From the NCBI GenBank assembly GCA_022818135.1, contig JAFMSR010000015.1, forward strand, positions 19,769,178-19,833,177: DNA of 64,000 nt, read 5' to 3'. The DNA is from Saxidomus purpurata (taxonomy: Eukaryota > Mollusca > Bivalvia > Venerida > Veneridae). The position numbers and the translations under genes are program-made. Within the stretch, counting starts at the first letter, position 1. Each line of letters begins with the position of its first letter. Shown here one piece after another: positions 24,607 to 36,707 of this stretch. The notes beneath the pieces were generated by a model. That model ran no database searches. It had not been told where the DNA came from and saw nothing but the letters and a program-made list of their open reading frames with translations.

Positions 24607-25288
24607 ACTGGTTCCACAAGCTTGAAAAGTACTTTTTGATGCCCAGTCCTTGAAAAGTACTTGAATTCTGTGCTGAGAAAAGTCCTTGAAACGTACTGTG
24701 AATTTGAAAAAAATAGTGAATTTCTTTGTCATTGAATTGGTATGTTCACGTAAAAAAACTCCAAAATAATTGTAGCATGCCTTAAAATGACGATAAAACA
24801 GTCTTATTTTTCTACAAGTATATCGACACCTACATCGCTTGTGATGTATAATCAACCTTATAGGGCTGCGAAAATTTGTGAAATCCATCTAAGTCTAAGA
24901 TGATGATAGTTATAAATCTTTGAAAAAGGTTTTAAGGGGAACAAAACAATGAAATCTTGTTTGTATAAACTTATAACACAGAAAAATCTTTGTTGACAAC
25001 TCATTAAAGAAGCATTTATATCTGACAAAGTAACGTTCCTATACGTAATACAGTCGTTCCTCATGACAAAAACCTTTGAGAAGTAAATCTTGGAGATTAT
25101 CAACATGTATTTTGCCGATATTAATGATAACAAAGCTATTAAATTCTGTTCCAGATGAATGATTTAAGGTGATTTATGCCAGTCCCTACATGTTGTAGAT
25201 TTTGCGCATTTTTTAGTCCTTAAAATTAGGAAAAAGTCCTGAAAAGTCCTTGAAAAGCTAATGTCTAGAATTTCTGTATGAACCATGC
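24607..25288. mobile_element. Insertion of about 680 bp splitting a tandem repeat
   Basis: This segment separates the two halves of the third 137-bp unit. Both ends are rich in the motif TCCTTGAAAAGTAC/TCC (about 24620-24690 and about 25220-25260). An internal stretch at about 24790-25000, with CAACCTTATAGGGCTG and CCATCTAAGTCTAA, has a diverged copy just outside at about 25345-25500. No transposase is visible. The boundaries are inferred from the interrupted repeat. Confidence 0.6.
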
Positions 25289-25344
25289 ACAAGTTAGACT
25301 CTTTGCCCAGACAATTGCAGTCGTTGTGTTAAATTACGATAAAT

Positions 25345-25510
25345 CAGTCTTTACAAGTATGAACACTTACAAAGCTTCTTATGCCGAATCAACCTTATAG
25401 GGCTGTAACGACCATCTAAGTCTAAATGTGAATAAATCTTTTTTTTCAGGGGCAAAGAAAATTTTTTTATCAGAAAAATCTTTGTTCACACTCATTAAGA
25501 GATATGGTAA
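25345..25510. repeat. Diverged copy of part of the neighbouring insertion
   Basis: CAACCTTATAGGGCTG, CCATCTAAGTCTAA and CAGAAAAATCTTTGTT follow the same order as at about 24790-25000 inside the insertion, indicating a local duplication or a second related insertion. Confidence 0.6.
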
Positions 25511-26589
25511 GAATTTTGAGAAAATGTTGGGAATAAGTCTTTAAGACCTTTTATGATTTATTTATGCCTCTGCAGTAGTAGAATTTTTTTTTTTCCAAGT
25601 AGAATGATCAGTAGATTTTGAAGTAGATATCTAACTTGAGTTGTGTACCTTTGTATATCAATCAATATTTATCTCAGGACAAGCACATAGGGTATATGTG
25701 AGTTATCTACCTTCTAATCTATATATGCTCTTGAATCAGTCAAAAGTTTATACAAATTTAAGGTCATTGTATTGTGATGTTTACAACTTAGTTAAATTCC
25801 CTTTAAGGGTATTATGCCAGCTACTATTGATTCACTGCTGTTTACATGTCGTGCGCTTGCTTGCATCTGAATATTGTAATGATTATTCATGCTGTAATTT
25901 CAAATAATTTCTCATAGTTTTTCCCATGGGAACATGTCATGCACTATACCCGGGCAGCTACTTCGAAGGTCATACTTAGGACCCAAAGCCTCTTACTTTA
26001 GAAAAGATGGTTTATATACAATAAAGCTTTACACAAACCTACAGACTTAGTGAAGGGTACACATGTATTAGTATATGCTGTATATGTGTCTGCATTTGAA
26101 ATAAATGTTCCATGTCCGGGCTGTAGTGTTTGTCATGTATTATTGGCTGGATTTTGGTTTGACTTGCACAAAATGTTCAGTATAATAATGGAGATGATGT
26201 GGTGTATGCAGGGCACAGATGATAACAGCCAAGGTCAGGCAGACAAAATCCTGGTCCATACCACAAAGGTTAAGGTCACCATTTGTGGGAAAAAGTCCAC
26301 AAAACTACCTTTAAGTCAAAATAATTTCCTGTATTTCGATATGATGGAATATACACTTTATCAAGCAAGCATGCCTGCATTTGTGGCATTTGTCACTTTA
26401 CACTTGCAGTGGCTGGCCTTCTTTCATTTATAACTGAATGTAAATTAAACCTTTTCTTAATTTAATGCAGAGTAAAGTAAAAATACTGGGACATTGATTG
26501 AACATTTAGGCATTTGTTTTTAGCTAAACTATTTGAAGAATAAGGAGGCTATAATGCACTCTCCCCAGTGTCGACGTCTGCATAAATTG
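25511..26589. other. Intron without supported genes
   Basis: Two plus-strand frames occur (25641-25907 and 26050-26433). Neither has family features or a phase-2 donor at its end. The second includes AAGGTTAAGGTCACC, a motif typical of interspersed non-coding repeats. Confidence 0.45.
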
Positions 26590-27075
26590 GTTAAAGTTTT
26601 ATATAAAGTCAAATATCTTGAATACTACCAAAGGTATTGACTTGAAACTCAAAGTATATGTTTACCATCAACATCTACAATTCAGGAAACAATCCCCATA
26701 ACTCTGATTTGATTTTTGACAGTTTTATGCCCCTTTTTAACTTAGAAAACTGGTTAAAGATCTTTATAATGTCAAATATCTTGAATAATAACTATCAAAT
26801 GTATTGACTTTAAACTTAAAATATATTTTTACCGTGATTATCTACACCTGAGGAAACGATCCCCATAACTCTGTTTTGATTTCTGACAGATTTATGCCCC
26901 TTTTTAACTTAGTTAAAGCTTTTTATGAAGTCTATATAGTATCTTGAATACCATCAACAAATTGACTTGAAATTTGAAATGTATGTTGAATATATAAATC
27001 AAGATCTTCTCCACTGTTTTTGAATTTTGCCAGATTTATGCCCCTTTTCAACTTAAAATTTTGTCATAGTTTTTA
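26590..27075. repeat. Tandem repeat of about 165 bp, three diverged copies
   Basis: Three units each contain GTCAAATATCTTGAATA or a variant, CCCCATAACTCTG (absent from the last), and TTTATGCCCCTTTTTAACTT, at about 26590, 26755 and 26925. Divergence increases toward the last unit. No coding function is seen. Confidence 0.8.
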
Positions 27076-27815
27076 CTGCCGTATTATACATATATGGAAA
27101 TATTTGAAATGGCTTACTTTTTGAAATGTCATAGAATAATTATGCAGCATGCAGCAGTCATGCTTTTTTAATTTATGCATATCAGTTTAGAAACATTGCA
27201 AAGTTATTCATGATCAAATAAACAAAGTCATGTATTTCTTTGAAATTATCCCCACCCTCCTCCCCCCAGTTGGCTTACAGAATCCAGGGTAAGGCTTTGC
27301 ATGTAATGTACATTTACAAAGGTTTTTGAAAAAGTTTTATATCTTTGACCTTAATTCTCATAGACAATTGACACAATACACCAGTCCTGTTCTTAGACAA
27401 AGAAAAAACAACATTTTACTGATTAAGCTTTCGAATAGTCGGGCATGCTGTCATGAGACAGTTCTTGTTATTATATTGACTGTTTCTAACCAAAGGCACC
27501 TTCAGCATGTTCAGTGCTAACTTGTTATGATTCTCAGGAAAGATAAGTCACTTTTTTTGTTACATTCTACTAGTAACGTAGTTGATGTGAACAAGTCTGA
27601 TTCAAGTTGTTAATTTGTGCTGGCAATGTTTCAAAAAAGTGTCGGAAGATGAATTAAACAGAGAGTAAGATACTATGAAACAAGAATGTTGTTTTTAGAG
27701 ACATACCTTCCACTTTAAAGTCCTCTGCCTCAAAAAGGCCTTGTTTCTTTCATCAATTTCAATATGAATGAAATGATTGATGTCAAATTTTGTCCTCAAG
27801 ATTGAGTTATGTGAT
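27076..27815. other. Intron without recognised features
   Basis: AT-rich intron sequence. Nothing recognised. Confidence 0.45.
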
Positions 27816-27965
27816 CTAAATTTAGCATTGATGTTTGTGACCTGACCTTGACATCAGTCCTAGTAATCTGACCTTGACCTTTGTGATATGACCTTGGCAT
27901 TGACTTTTGTGATCTGACCTTGGCATTGACTTGTATTAATATCTTTTTACCTCTGTTTGTGATCT
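27816..27965. repeat. Short degenerate tandem repeat (GTGATCTGACCTTGRCATTGA)
   Basis: The motif TGTGATCTGACCTTGGCATT and variants recur about five times with a spacing of roughly 20-30 bp. A minus-strand frame at 27796-28050 runs through it and is repetitive, not a gene. Confidence 0.75.
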
Positions 27966-30267
27966 GAACATTGGATAAGCTTCGATAAACTTTAATGTAA
28001 ATTCCATGCATCTTGTCTTTCATACTATTTGTTAATGCTGATCTTAGCACAGACAGTGCTGCATGCAGGTCAGATTTGTTGTGCTGTGTTGCCCTCCTGT
28101 GATTGACATAGTATTAATTAGGCTTAGATGCAAAATCTTTTTCGATGCGCAGACAATCCGATTACTACTGCTTCACTGCTTCCCTTCAGGGACGTAAAAG
28201 AGTTCTTTATGTCGGTAAGAAAAAAAGTAGGACTGCATAGACGTGACACAGCACGGCACATAACTGCAAGTGTTTGCAAAAGTTTATAGGCGAATTGTTT
28301 CCTATGTTATTGCAGTGACACAAGGAAAACATTTGATTCAATTGAACCATCATCCGTGACTATCTGGAGATACATATTGATTTTAAAGGCAGTTAATAAC
28401 TTCACTCCTATAAAACAACTGATTTCTTATAGTCTGGCTGGACTGTCACACTTGATAAATAGGATGTGATATTGGGTCTGCCTCCTGGTGCGTATCCTGT
28501 GTTCTATTGATCAAAGGGAGATAATGGCTTTTCAGAGTTGATACTTACAAATATTTAGAATGTACCTGAGCTAACAGTCACTGTTTGGCTGCTATATCTT
28601 GATAGTTTATTTTATTGTATCTGGAATTCGACTAAAATTGCCACTTATTTGCAACACTAAGCTAAACCGGATGAAGCATTTGTGAATTGTTTATAACTAC
28701 TGGGTATTAGTGCCCTGTGGGAGTTTATACATAAAGTGATAAAGTTGTCCATAAATTTCTGTCAAGAATTGTAATATTACATAAATCTACATTAAAAAAT
28801 AAATGAAGTATGCATAGCAAAAGTAATGAAGGTGTCAAGTTTCAAAAAAAAAAAAACTGAACAAAGGACATGCAAAAAAAAGTGTAGCAATTCATTTATA
28901 ATGGCCTATACTAGTGATATTAACTTTTACAGCGGGAAAGAATATAGGTTAGTGGATTGTCCTTGAAAGAAAACAAGTTACTGATATGTCCTGGTGTACA
29001 CACTTTACATTATCATCTTGATTTAACACTGCATGTAACATGCATTAACCATTTTTAGTAACCTAGATAAAGGATGAGCATATATAACCGCTGAAAAACA
29101 GTTGTCGGGCAGTGAAAAATTGGATATGTGCATGGAGAGTGTGCCCAGTGAATTATGGAATACATATCTAATTTCCGCTGACAGTATGTATATAGTTGGT
29201 AATTAAGACACATCAGGGACAGTCCGTCAGATGCCACAGCCAAATGGACACGGACATTAATATTTAATCATAATGGTAGTTAATTGGTGCGAAGTACAAA
29301 ATGTAGTGCCAACCTGTCGGAGGTAAACAGTCTGGCTGTTATATTTGGAACTACAATACCCTCTGTGATGAATGGTAGAAGCAAGGTGTAAAACAGCGTG
29401 TTTGTGTTTCTGGAAAACTTGTTTGGAACCTTTTTTTTTTTTGCGATTTATGTTGATGTAAATGATAATTCTGTAATAATTTAAAGAAGCCTGTTCAAGT
29501 ATATAGTAACCACTTGAAGATGGAATAACATTCATGTATAGTGCTTAGACTTGTTTCTCTGGGGAAGTGTCAGTGAAATCTATCAACATTTCTCCGTAAA
29601 CACCATGCAGTTGTCTGTAAACAACAATATTGGGAATGTGTAATTAGATTTTATTTTTGGTGTTAACAGGACCTTGTGTTGTTGCGGATCGTTGTCACAT
29701 TAACAGACTATTAATAATGTTTTCTTGTAAGCTAATATGATACAAGATTATGGAACTGTCTGTTACGAACCCTTGGAGACTGCATGAATCTGACAATTGT
29801 GAGAATATAACAACACTGGTATAGTACTTTTAATGCCTTCAGCTTCATGGAATTCTTTCATTCTGTCAGATATGAAGACAGAAATTCAAAGCTGACTGGA
29901 ATTTATATGAGATATGGTATGGAGTTTATTGGAATATTCCAATTTATGTGCAAGTCTGAGGAAGATTTATGAAAACTGGGCCATTGTTTGTAAGAGTGAT
30001 ATAGGTTTGTCAAAATACATTTGAAGAGCTTGAAGCCTTTCGGAATGATCAAGTTGCAATGTTTGTTAGGGCTGTTGACATTTTTTTATCTTTGACATAA
30101 TTATGATTGATCGTGTACAATCGGTCATGAGCAGATTATTCCTTAGTCCATACCTTCCCACATAGCATACACTGTGACCTTATCTGACCTACATTACATG
30201 AACTACATAAATAATAACCGCGTTGTTATCATTTTAGTGGCATGGAATGACATTATAAAGTTTAAGT
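27966..30267. other. Intron; upstream region of the first alternative exon
   Basis: No coding frame with family features. The last few hundred bases would hold the promoter of the exon starting at 30301 if that is a true first exon, but no clear TATA box was identified. Confidence 0.45.
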
Positions 30268-30300
30268 TGAGGATTAAAATCAAGGACGTTAGCCAGAATA

Positions 30301-30752
30301 ATGATTCCTTACAACGCAGGCCGGTTGACGCCGGTTCGGCAACAGCCGGGTTCTATATCTCAGGAGCTGCCTGCCGAATCTAGGAGTTACAGCCACAGTC
30401 CTGTAAGCTGGGATTTTGACAGAGGGCACACCCCTGAATTGAAGGACAGTCCGATAGAAACTGGAAACTACTGTCAGAGTCCACTTAATTTCGACTTTGA
30501 TAGAGCGCTGAGATTTAGACAGTATTGTTCAGCGTCGCTAGGATACGAAGCTGATATGTTTGGTACGTGTAGTCAGTACAGCACCAGTCCAATTGGAGCA
30601 GAGATGGAGAAATTTTTCTCGTTCCCAGCTATGTCGATAACTTTCATGCCGTGTGTTTGTGTGCCAGATTATCCGGTAGAGGAAGGGAAGCCGAGAAAAA
30701 TATGTCGCCGATGCTCTGTAGCACAGCTTAGTTCAGCATCGGAGTCGCCAAG
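30301..30752 (+). CDS. Candidate alternative first coding exon of the TSC22 gene (150 aa)
   Basis: The frame opens at ATG 30301 after an in-frame TGA at 30268-30270 and runs 150 codons plus two bases to the donor CCAAG|GTAGAC. The frame hits TAG inside the donor itself, as expected if coding stops at the splice site. Phase 2 matches the acceptor at 62790, giving ...ESP-S-GSSTVAIDNK. No known domain is recognised. Three internal repeats share aromatic-x-x-SP followed by a hydrophobic residue: SYSHSPVSWDFDR (29-41), NYCQSPLNFDFDR (56-68) and QYSTSPIGAEM (92-102). A Cys-rich tail includes RKICRRCS (132-139). Function is unknown. It would replace the long N-terminus and lacks the RFxV box. Expression is not shown; an independent small gene is a less likely reading. 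Confidence 0.78.
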
Positions 30753-30984
30753 GTAGACCTTTCAGATTGTTTCAGTGATTAAACGTTTTTGATCTTTGTA
30801 ACATGCCTTAAAAGGACCTGTTATCTCTTATCCTGTATGCTTAAAGTAGATGTGTCATATATAATCTATCAATCTATTGCTATAATAAAGGGTCCTCTAC
30901 ATGCATAGATAAAGTTAGAGATTGTAAATCGTAAATAGTAGTTTTTTTCGGCTTTTATAGCTAGGCCAATTAAGTTGTTGAGCT

Positions 30985-31530
30985 GTCAGTTCACCTTTAC
31001 CTTCTGCGGGGAAATTTTCAAAAACGGTTCAAGAAATATTCTTGGGCTGTTCAAAAACTTATGTTCAAGAACAGTACCTAAAGTGTTCTGAAAGTGTTCA
31101 AGAACTGTTTGAGAATGTTTTAAGCAATGTTAAAGTAGTCTGTTGTTGATAACACCTTGTTCCTGAAAGATTCTAAATTGATGCTCTTGAGCAATTTAAG
31201 AATGTGTTCTAGAATCTGTTCAAGAACTTCAGAGTCCTTTAATTGTTCTTGCTTTGTTCAGCTCTAAAGTGTTCTGAAATTGTTCTTGATGTCAGGTCTT
31301 AAAAAAGTCAAGAATAGCTACTGTTCTGGAAATGTTCTTAAATTGTTCAAGAATGTTTCTACAACATTTTAAGAACAGTTCAAGAATGTCATTAATAATT
31401 GAAAAATGCAAGAACTGATCTAATAAGATGTTCTTTAACAGTTCAAGGACAGAATCTGATGTACTTGAACAGTAGTTGTTCAAGAACTGTTCTTAAAAGT
31501 CCTAGAACAAAATTGTTCCTGAAAATAAGA
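30985..31530. repeat. Region rich in GTTCAAGAAC-type palindromes
   Basis: GTTCAAGAAC, TTCTTGAAC and one-base variants occur more than fifteen times on both strands. Outer segments CTGCGGGGAAATTTTC (about 31003) and AAATTTCGTGTAGG (about 31536) may be degenerate ends of an element, but the inverted match is weak. The motif differs by one base from the GTTCATGAAC palindromes at 58265-59551. Confidence 0.65.
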
Positions 31531-31869
31531 ACCAAATTTCGTGTAGGTTGTCTACATTTTATATCATCCTAAAAGTTTGTGAGCTGAGTGTCTTCATGAT
31601 CTCCTCCTCGATCACACGAGGGCAAAAACTAAAGTTATTGGACTTACTTTGTACCTAATTATAGTGAACATTGATGAGAGTAATTTGGCTTTGTGAACTT
31701 GGCATAAAACCAGTGGAAGACTAATAAAGCAATCAATACCAACACTTTTAAAGAGTTCGGTTTATGATGGTGAATAAATGTTTGATAGTTCAAAGAAAAG
31801 TTAACCAACACCAGCATAACAAAGAAAGGTTATGTCAGAGTCTGAGCATGAAGTGTTCATGGCTGACAA

Positions 31870-31988
31870 TTACGATCCAGGCATTTATTCGGTCCAGGCA
31901 TTTATTCGGTCCAGGCATTTTGGTCCGTTTTTTGGTCCAGGCATTTATTCGGTCCAGGTATTTATTTGGGCCAGGCATTTATTCAATA
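31870..31988. repeat. 17-bp tandem repeat (GGTCCAGGCATTTATTC)
   Basis: Six or seven copies of GGTCCAGGCATTTATTC, some with substitutions. Two overlapping frames that cross it give repetitive peptides and are not genes. Confidence 0.9.
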
Positions 31989-34867
31989 TCAAGAAGAAGC
32001 TTGAAAGCACTCTAAAGGGCCACATTTCTAGTGCATTGTCTTTATCAAGCTTGGTAAACAATGTGTACCTAAATAAAACTTAAATTGAGTTTCATACTTG
32101 GTGAATCTAGGGTAAAAATTAAGTCACTACTTTAAGGGTTACCAGGGTCACTGCTGAAAATCAAAATAGCAAGAAATTTTAGCCTTGTCATCATTAACTT
32201 CAATAGTTTTATCCGGTCATCACCAAACTAGGTCACAGGGATAATGTGCAGAATACCTTAACCATTTCAATAACTGGCAATAAGATCTGTCTATGTACTC
32301 TGGAGTTATGGTTCTTGAGTTGCTAATTTCAACCATTATTTTAGCACTTTACATAGTTTTTATCTTAAAAATACCTTTTGTGGATAATCAGCAAATCTGA
32401 CCAAAATGCACGATTTATGAACATAATAAACTTGGCAAAATCAAATTACTAGCCAGGTCACTGGAGGCCTGTCACTCTGGACTTAATACATCTTGAAATA
32501 CTGATGTTCAGCCAGATACTGTATAATAGAACCAAGGTCTGATGTTGTGCCGTAACAGAATAAATCTTTTAAATTGAATAAACTTACTGACTGCATCCAT
32601 TACACCTTTAATTGGAGGAAAATAGAGTGCTTAATTGAATTAGTGGCTTCAGGGAAGCTGCATTGATTTATTCTAAAAGTGCTGTTATGAACTTTGCAGA
32701 TAGAAGAGATCTGTCATTGTCAGTTGCATTGTGTATATGATTGATAGAAAGCATAAAATCAGAAAGAAAATAGGTCAGTCAATCAATACCACTTGGGCCA
32801 GGTCTTCTTTATTTACAGCCTTTATTTCCTGCCAACTTCCTGGACCAATTGTCATTAACCTTTGTGGCCAGAGCTTCATTTGACCGTCTGTCTGTGCCTT
32901 TGGTAGTTGTTCCTACAGGGGTTTGAACCCCAAAGTGTCCAGTTTTAGGTGCTGATACATTTGCTTATCCCCTACTGTTTCTCTTTGAAGTCCTGCAATC
33001 CAGAAAAGTATCCTTATATACTTGGAAGTCTGCATTGAAATTGATTTTCAAGATAAATCCATTACAGAATTGTATGCTAAACTGAGAAAATTGTTCTGTA
33101 ATGAATTTTCTCATTATTATTTTCATCACCATTAGTTGGGAAACTTAACTTCTCATAACTGTGTAATTACTGCTGCCAAGTTTTTGACATGTAACTTCGC
33201 ATTTTGTTAGGAAAAGACTTCACATACAGAGGGAAATGGTGTTTTCCTGTTTACATTAAATTGATATGAGTCCTTTGTGGCTGGCATAAGATGCACAAGT
33301 TAGAAACAAGCATAATAGAGATGGGTAAAGGTAATTCTGCACTGTGCATTGTAGGTAATAATGCCAGGTTTATCCATATGGTAATACATTACAATCATGG
33401 TATATACAAAGGGAGACAAATGTCCAGGTAATTAAGACATAGCAAAGGGAGTTAAATGAAGCTATAGATTTATTCTTGTAATCATTGAGTTACTTCTCTT
33501 AGATTACCTATATATGATGGTATTCTGTTTTCTTAATTAATCTAGAAGCATTGTTAGATTTCCTGAAGGAACTTGTATAATGAAATTCCTTGTATAATAT
33601 GAATCAAAATACCATAGTAACAGTTTCCTCCAAAAAGTGTTGACATGATTCTGAAGTTTGTTCATTCCCTTCAACTTGGCAGCTTGATGGCGGTGCAATG
33701 ATTGAGATGTATCGTTTTTTGGTGCTTACGAGTTATGTTTAATGAAGTTCTAGCAAATTTGAAGACAGTGAAAACCATCAACAATTATGTTACTGAGATA
33801 TTTCAAAGAGAAATACAACAATTACAATAAGAACGGAAAAAGAAAAAAAATGGAAAAAGAAAAATTCAGGTAGAAGAGATGGTTTGTCCCAGGTAAAACA
33901 CAGGTAGAATGAGATAATATGGAAACCAGTATCAGCACAAAATCATATTTTGGATTAATAAGACCCGCCTGAACAGGTGGAAAGTGTTTTTTAACTGAAA
34001 GTGAAATTCATCTGATTTTTTTCATAGGATAAAAGAGATGAAAGTTGAAAAGTATTTGATCGCTTGTGATAAGTCAACCGAACAAAATATTTTGGCTGCA
34101 GGTGCAGTAACCGTTCCTATGTGCGTTATGATTAATGATAGGCGCCAATAAGTTGAATATGGTTTTGCAATTAAGGGATAAAATTGTGATTTAGAGATCA
34201 CTATACATGTAGTTCTAACAACAATGGAGGGATATGGCTATGATGAACGTTCTATGCATTTATCAATAAGTGTATAATCAGATTAAACCAGAAGGCTTAA
34301 AGGTCATATTGTTCAAAACATTTATATAGGTTGTAACACTAGACCAAACTTTATAGGAGATTGTGCAGTTTGAATGTGTAAACATTTTCAGATATATACT
34401 AGTTTGTGTGCAGCGTAGATATATTTTTTTCTGTAAATGAGTGAGGGAAACTTGATGACTGCAACACTTTTTGCTTGTATCACAGCTTGTGGTAAATAAC
34501 AATTGTAAATGCCAGGATGTAAAAAACGTTCAGCTTACTTTCACTTCCTACTTATATGTGAAGAGGGAATTAGTTTAAAGTTAGTAAGGCTTTACACCTT
34601 GATTAGATTCTCTAAAGGATATTGAGCTGTAAATTGTATCAGAAATCAAATTATCACACAAGGAAATTTTTATTTGTTTTGGTGTTGAAAATCTGTAGTT
34701 GCTGAGATGGAAAATGCAAATTTCCTGTTTGATATGACTGTATGTTGTGGTACATGCTGAGATTAAAAATCGTACGCTTTTGCAAATTTAAAGTAGGAGG
34801 ATTCGTCATGAAGATTGAAGTAAACGTGTGGCAACGTGATGAACACTATGTTTATGATGAAATAACA
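31989..34867. other. Intron; upstream region of the second alternative exon
   Basis: Unique AT-rich sequence with small A-rich stretches (for example about 33825-33870). No coding frame with features, RNA gene or clear TATA box was recognised. Confidence 0.45.
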
Positions 34868-34900
34868 TTTGAATGTTTTAACATTAGATTAGAGTAGAAA

Positions 34901-35106
34901 ATGGCGAGTTCTAAATCTTACAATGTTGGGGTGATTAATAAATTGAGTACAGCTTCTGTTTATGGGAATGTGGCGATTTCAAGTGATGGAACTGTTTCTG
35001 TGTCTGCTAAATCTCAGTCAGGGGAGAGAACTGTGTACAGCATTCCACCCCCAAATTCGGATTACATGTCCACAAGAAGACTGTCCCACAACAGAATCAG
35101 TGCTAT
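34901..35106 (+). CDS. Candidate alternative first coding exon of the TSC22 gene (68 aa)
   Basis: ATG 34901 has a strong context (AAAATGG) and is preceded two codons upstream by an in-frame TAG. The frame runs 68 codons plus two bases to the near-ideal donor AT|GTAAGTA, immediately followed by an in-frame TAA. Phase 2 fits the acceptor at 62790 and would add an Ile codon before GSSTVAIDNK. The peptide is Ser/Tyr/Val-rich and basic, with no known domain. Near its end it has YMSTRRLSHNRIS, an RRxS motif of the type phosphorylated by basophilic kinases. It resembles in size the short N-termini of TSC22D3/GILZ and short TSC22D1, but their sequence is not seen. An alternative reading is chance, which the strong start, donor and phase make less likely. 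Confidence 0.72.
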
Positions 35107-35884
35107 GTAAGTACATCTTTGAAACTTTGTGCATACCTAGCAATTTTTGGGAAGGATGGGTGGTAGGTTTTAGTTCTAGATATTTATTTTATCTGTGGGA
35201 GATCTGTCAGAGCTATATGCCTGCAAAGCTAGTCTTGATTAAAAAGTAAATTGACAGTTGATTCTATGGAAGGCAAACTTTATCTCAAGAGACAAATTGA
35301 AGAGAATTGTGATGGATGTGTGGCAACTTTGTTAGAACTTCTCTTACTTGATCATATCAAAATAAAACCTCCAACTAAGGAAGGGATGGTAAGGCAGATC
35401 TGATTGGCCAGTGAATATTTCAGTCAATAAATCAACCAAATTGATCAGTAGACCAATGGACTGCAAGTAATGGACCCTTCCTTTGTTTTGGAGGTTGAGT
35501 AAAGGAATGTTTCTGGATATAGCTAGAAGTTTCATAGCATGTTCTTCTAACTTAATTACAGGAGACTTGTCTGTTATAGAAGTCTTTATATCTGTCTGGA
35601 TGTCACAAACTAACCCCTTTTGCTCTCATAACAGACTAAATGAATTTCAGTGTGTATTAGCATGCATAGTTGCAGGAATTTGCTAAATCACATGAAGTAT
35701 CCCAAGAGTTACTACCCTTGAATTGCTGGAATTTTCACCCAGACAACACTACCCTATGCATAGTCATCAGCAAACCAGGTCACTATGTTTATGTGCATAA
35801 TATTCATTATTGTGACCAAGTTCAATAATGTTTGTAGAATAGGACAAATTATAGAAATAAACCTCTGTTTAATTAAAAGAAAAT
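35107..35884. other. Intron without recognised features
   Basis: Short frames here (for example 35483-35686) lack motifs and donors in the right phase. Nothing else recognised. Confidence 0.45.
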
Positions 35885-36600
35885 TACATAATTATGCACC
35901 CCGAAGGGTGGCATATTAAAATCGCACCGTCCATCCGTCCGTCTGTGCGTCCCCACTTACAAATTTGTGTCCGGATTGTAACTCTTGTCATGCATTGAAG
36001 GATTTTAAAATAATTTGGCACAAATGTCTAGCACATCAAGACAACTTGTCGCATGCAAGACCCCTGTCCCTAGCTCAAAGGTCAAGGTCACACTTAGAGT
36101 TTGAAGGTAATGGATTTCTATATATGCAAATATGCACACATTCACATGGCATATTAAAATCGCACCGTCCATCCGTCCGTCTGTGCGTCCCCACTTACAA
36201 ATTTGTGTCCGGATTGTAACTCTTGTCATGCATTGAAGGATTTTAAAATAATTTGGCACAAATGTCTAGCACATTAAGACGACGTGTCGCGTGCAAGACC
36301 CACATCCCTACCACAAAGGTCAAGGTCACACTTAAGAGTTTATAGGTAATGGAATCCTGTATATATGCATAAATATGCACATTTGTGTCCGGACTATAAC
36401 TTCATCATGCTTTGAAGGATTTTAAAATAACCTGGCACAAATGTCTAGCACATCAAGCGCATGTGAAGGATGCAGACCCAAGTCCCTAAGTCAAAGGTTA
36501 AGGTCACACTTAGTGTTTAAGTAATGGAATATTATGATGGTTACTCTGTCATGCATGGAAGGATTCAAAATTACATACCACATTTATTGAGCACCTCCAG
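35885..36600. repeat. Tandemly duplicated interspersed repeat (units about 239 and 179 bp)
   Basis: ATTTGTGTCCGGATTGTAAC occurs at about 35962 and 36201, with a diverged third copy at about 36379. GGTCAAGGTCACACTTA occurs at about 36080 and 36319, with a variant at 36498. The segment CACCGTCCATCCGTCCGTCT precedes the first two copies only. This is a CCGTC/GGTCAAGGTCAC-type repeat of the kind abundant in bivalve genomes. Complementary frames on both strands (35965-36259) are artefacts of it. Confidence 0.85.
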
Positions 36601-36707
36601 AGGTCACAGACTGTAGCAGTTTGGGGCATATGGTAATGGACAGCTCTTGTTTCAAGTAAATATCAGCTGAATATGGTGTATTTACAAAGTGTACAGGAAA
36701 TAATAAC

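Noticed and set aside
26050..26433. 127-codon plus-strand frame
   Set aside because: No family features, ends in a plain stop without a phase-2 donor, and includes GGTTAAGGTCACC typical of interspersed repeats.
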